Below are positions 3,716-5,461 of a stretch of DNA of 5,461 nucleotides, one piece after another (within the stretch, counting starts at the first letter, position 1; each line of letters starts with the position of its first letter). Made by a program: the position numbers and the translations under genes. The DNA comes from Ardenticatenales bacterium. GTDB lineage: Bacteria; Chloroflexota; Anaerolineae; Promineifilales; Promineifilaceae. Under the pieces are notes generated by a model. That model was given only the letters and a program-made list of their open reading frames with translations. It did no database searches and was not told the origin of the DNA. The stretch is from contig JACKBM010000087.1 in the NCBI GenBank assembly GCA_020634575.1, positions 1-5,461 on the forward strand. The letters run 5' to 3'.

Positions 3716-5461
3716 CGGCGCCAATCCCACCAGCCAATGGGCTGAGCTGTTCGTCGCCGCCCTCGCCCACGGGGGGCTAACCGACGTCTGCATCGCCCCC
3801 GGCTCCCGCTCCACGCCGTTGACGATGGCCTTTGTTCGGCAGGCGGGCATTCAGCCCCACCTGCACCTGGACGAGCGCAGCGCCGGCTTCTTTGCCCTGG
3901 GGCTGGCCCTGGCCACGGACCGGCCGGTCGCCCTCGTCTGCACCTCCGGCTCCGCCGCCGCCAACTTCCACCCGGCCATCGTCGAGGCCTACATGTCGGC
4001 CGTACCGCTGCTGATCCTGACGACCGACCGGCCGCCAGAGCTACGCCACAGCGGCGCCAACCAGACCATCGACCAGGTCAAAATGTTCGCGAATCATGTG
4101 CTCTGGTCAGCCGACCTGGCCCTGCCGGAAGCTGCCGCGCCCGCCGTGGCCCGCCGCAACCTGCAGACGATGGCGGCCCGCGCCCTGGCTATCGCGCGCG
4201 GCCAACGGCCTGGCCCGGTTCATCTCAACCTGCCGTTCCGTAAACCGCTGGAACCAGCCCTGGCGCCTGAGAGCGCGCCGCCGCCCTCTGACGGGATTCG
4301 CACGGAGATTCAAACCGGCCGGATCGCCCCCTCCGCCGAGCAGATTAACGAACTACACCAGCAGATCCTGGCCCATGAGCGCGGCCTCATCGTCTGTGGC
4401 CCCGGTTGCCCCGGCGGCGAATTCCCGGCCGCCCTGGCCCGGCTGGCCCGGCGCAGCGGCTACCCGATCTGCGCCGACCCGCTCAGCGGCCTCCGCTTCC
4501 ACCCCGCCCTGGCGGATAGCCCGGTCATCGCCAGTTACGAATCATTCCTGGCCGGCGACCGTGAACCCGGCTGGGGCGCCCCAGAGCTGATCATCCGCTT
4601 TGGCGCGGTACCCATTTCCAAATGGCTCAACAGCTACCTGGAGCGACAGACGGCAGCCGAACGCTACCACATTCGCGCCAACGGCATCTGGGCTGACGAC
4701 AGCCACCTCGTCCAGCATTTCTGGCAACTCGATGAGGTGTTGCTCTGTCAGGCACTTAGCGAGCGGCTCTATCCGCGGCCAACCAACTGGCAGCAATGCC
4801 TTATGGCCACTGAGGCGCACGCCGTCAAGGCATTAGCTGAGGGGCGGCAGACGCACTGGTTCGATGGCGCCGCGGTCGGGGCCGTACTGGACGCGTTGCC
4901 GGAGGGCTGGAACCTGGTGATGGGCAACAGCCTGCCGGTTCGCCACCTGGACCAGTTTGGCGCGGCGTCGGCCCGGCGGCTGCACGTGTACGGCAACCGG
5001 GGCGCCAGCGGCATCGATGGCAATATCTCGACGGCGCTGGGCGTCGCTGCCGGCAGCGGCCGGCCCACGGTGCTGGTCATCGGCGACATCACCTTTTATC
5101 ATGACATGAACGGGTTGTTTGGCTTGCGCGAGGTGGAGACGCCAGTGATCATCGTGCTGCTGAATAACAATGGCGGCGGCATCTTCCGCCGCCTGCCGAT
5201 CGCCGCCTACGAGCCGGAGTTCACCCCCTGGTTCCTGACACCGCACGGTCTGGATTTCAGCCACGCGGCGGCGCTGTACGGGCTGCCGTTTGCACGAGTG
5301 ACCGGCCGGTCCGAATTCACCGCCGCCCTGGACGCCGCCCTGGCCAGCGGCGCCCACCAGCTCATCGAACTCCAAACCGACGGCGCCCACGACGAAGCCA
5401 CCCGCCGCCAGATCGTGCGCGGCGTATTTGAAGAGAAGGAGGAGCCACGGATTAGCACGGA
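3708..5461 (+). CDS. menD: SEPHCHC synthase MenD (3' end beyond the window)
   Basis: ThDP- and Mg-dependent 2-succinyl-5-enolpyruvyl-6-hydroxy-3-cyclohexene-1-carboxylate synthase (EC 2.2.1.9). It decarboxylates 2-oxoglutarate and adds the succinyl semialdehyde unit to isochorismate, the MenF product. Visible motifs in order: APGSRSTPL (30-38, substrate-binding S33/R34), catalytic ThDP-activating E56 in LDERSAGF, CTSGSAAANFHPA (78-90), LTTDRPPELR (from 104) with Q119 in GANQTIDQ, SK at 304-305, GNSLPVR with R412, GNRGASGIDG with R431 (429-438), the metal/diphosphate motif GDITFYHD (459-466) and NNNGGGIF (486-493, with I492/F493). All catalytic positions known from E. coli MenD appear present. 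The 584 codons in view exceed E. coli MenD (556), and the fold should end around residue 577. The frame then enters a CACGGATTAG repeat without a stop before the edge. The start is set by the AGGAGG site, and the gene overlaps menF by 8 nt. Confidence 0.95.
   Translation, partial: MADGANPTSQWAELFVAALAHGGLTDVCIAPGSRSTPLTMAFVRQAGIQPHLHLDERSAGFFALGLALATDRPVALVCTSGSAAANFHPAIVEAYMSAVPLLILTTDRPPELRHSGANQTIDQVKMFANHVLWSADLALPEAAAPAVARRNLQTMAARALAIARGQRPGPVHLNLPFRKPLEPALAPESAPPPSDGIRTEIQTGRIAPSAEQINELHQQILAHERGLIVCGPGCPGGEFPAALARLARRSGYPICADPLSGLRFHPALADSPVIASYESFLAGDREPGWGAPELIIRFGAVPISKWLNSYLERQTAAERYHIRANGIWADDSHLVQHFWQLDEVLLCQALSERLYPRPTNWQQCLMATEAHAVKALAEGRQTHWFDGAAVGAVLDALPEGWNLVMGNSLPVRHLDQFGAASARRLHVYGNRGASGIDGNISTALGVAAGSGRPTVLVIGDITFYHDMNGLFGLREVETPVIIVLLNNNGGGIFRRLPIAAYEPEFTPWFLTPHGLDFSHAAALYGLPFARVTGRSEFTAALDAALASGAHQLIELQTDGAHDEATRRQIVRGVFEEKEEPRIST
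5446..5461. repeat. Short tandem repeat of CACGGATTAG at the menD 3' end
   Basis: CACGGATTAG (5446-5455) is followed at once by CACGGA, giving 1.6 copies before the window ends. Runs built on this kind of CACGGATT unit occur between genes in Chloroflexota and some other bacteria, as I recall from general familiarity. Here the repeat is still inside the open menD frame and would encode the last residues (PRIST). Confidence 0.5.

Noticed and set aside
5436..5444. AAGGAGGAG as a ribosome site for a next gene
   Set aside because: It is the Glu/Lys codon run GAG AAG GAG GAG of menD, and no start codon follows within the remaining 17 bases.
1..5461. CRISPR arrays, tRNA/rRNA genes, insertion sequences
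   Set aside because: I saw no regularly spaced repeats, no cloverleaf or rRNA sequence, and no transposase-like frame or terminal inverted repeats.

Overview
The window looks like a piece of a GC-rich bacterial chromosome that makes menaquinone. Dense GGCCGG-type motifs, the style of the menaquinone genes and a CACGGATTAG-type repeat at the right edge suggest Chloroflexota (Anaerolineae/Ardenticatenia-like). That placement is an inference from sequence style, not a demonstrated assignment.

Left part, minus strand (about 1-1560). A gene running off the left edge encodes a soluble, mostly alpha-helical, coiled-coil-rich protein that ends in a cold-shock-like (CSD/OB-fold) domain with degraded RNA-binding motifs. 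This reading frame has no stop inside the window. A 160-base non-coding gap with a small perfect hairpin lies upstream of it. Next comes a stand-alone, degenerate CheY-like receiver protein. The receiver's leader contains an 8-codon mini-ORF with a very good Shine-Dalgarno sequence.

Centre (about 1462-1692). This is a divergent intergenic region. It holds an extended -10 promoter reading right and a perfect inverted repeat (GACTG-AC-CAGTC) just after the predicted transcription start. A TTGACA hexamer on the opposite strand flanks the repeat. It looks like the operator of the TetR-family gene that follows, possibly shared with the leftward receiver gene.

Right part, plus strand (1693-5461). 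Three overlapping genes form one apparent operon: a TetR-family regulator, menF (isochorismate synthase) and menD (SEPHCHC synthase, ThDP-dependent). The tetR/menF overlap is 11 nt and the menF/menD overlap is 8 nt. MenF converts chorismate to isochorismate, and MenD condenses this with 2-oxoglutarate-derived succinic semialdehyde, giving the first committed intermediate of the classical menaquinone pathway. The remaining men genes would be expected beyond the right edge. menD is still open at the edge, but it has passed the normal end of its family and runs into a short tandem repeat.

The least ordinary items are the coiled-coil/degenerate cold-shock fusion protein and the placement of menFD directly behind, and overlapping, a probably self-regulating TetR gene.
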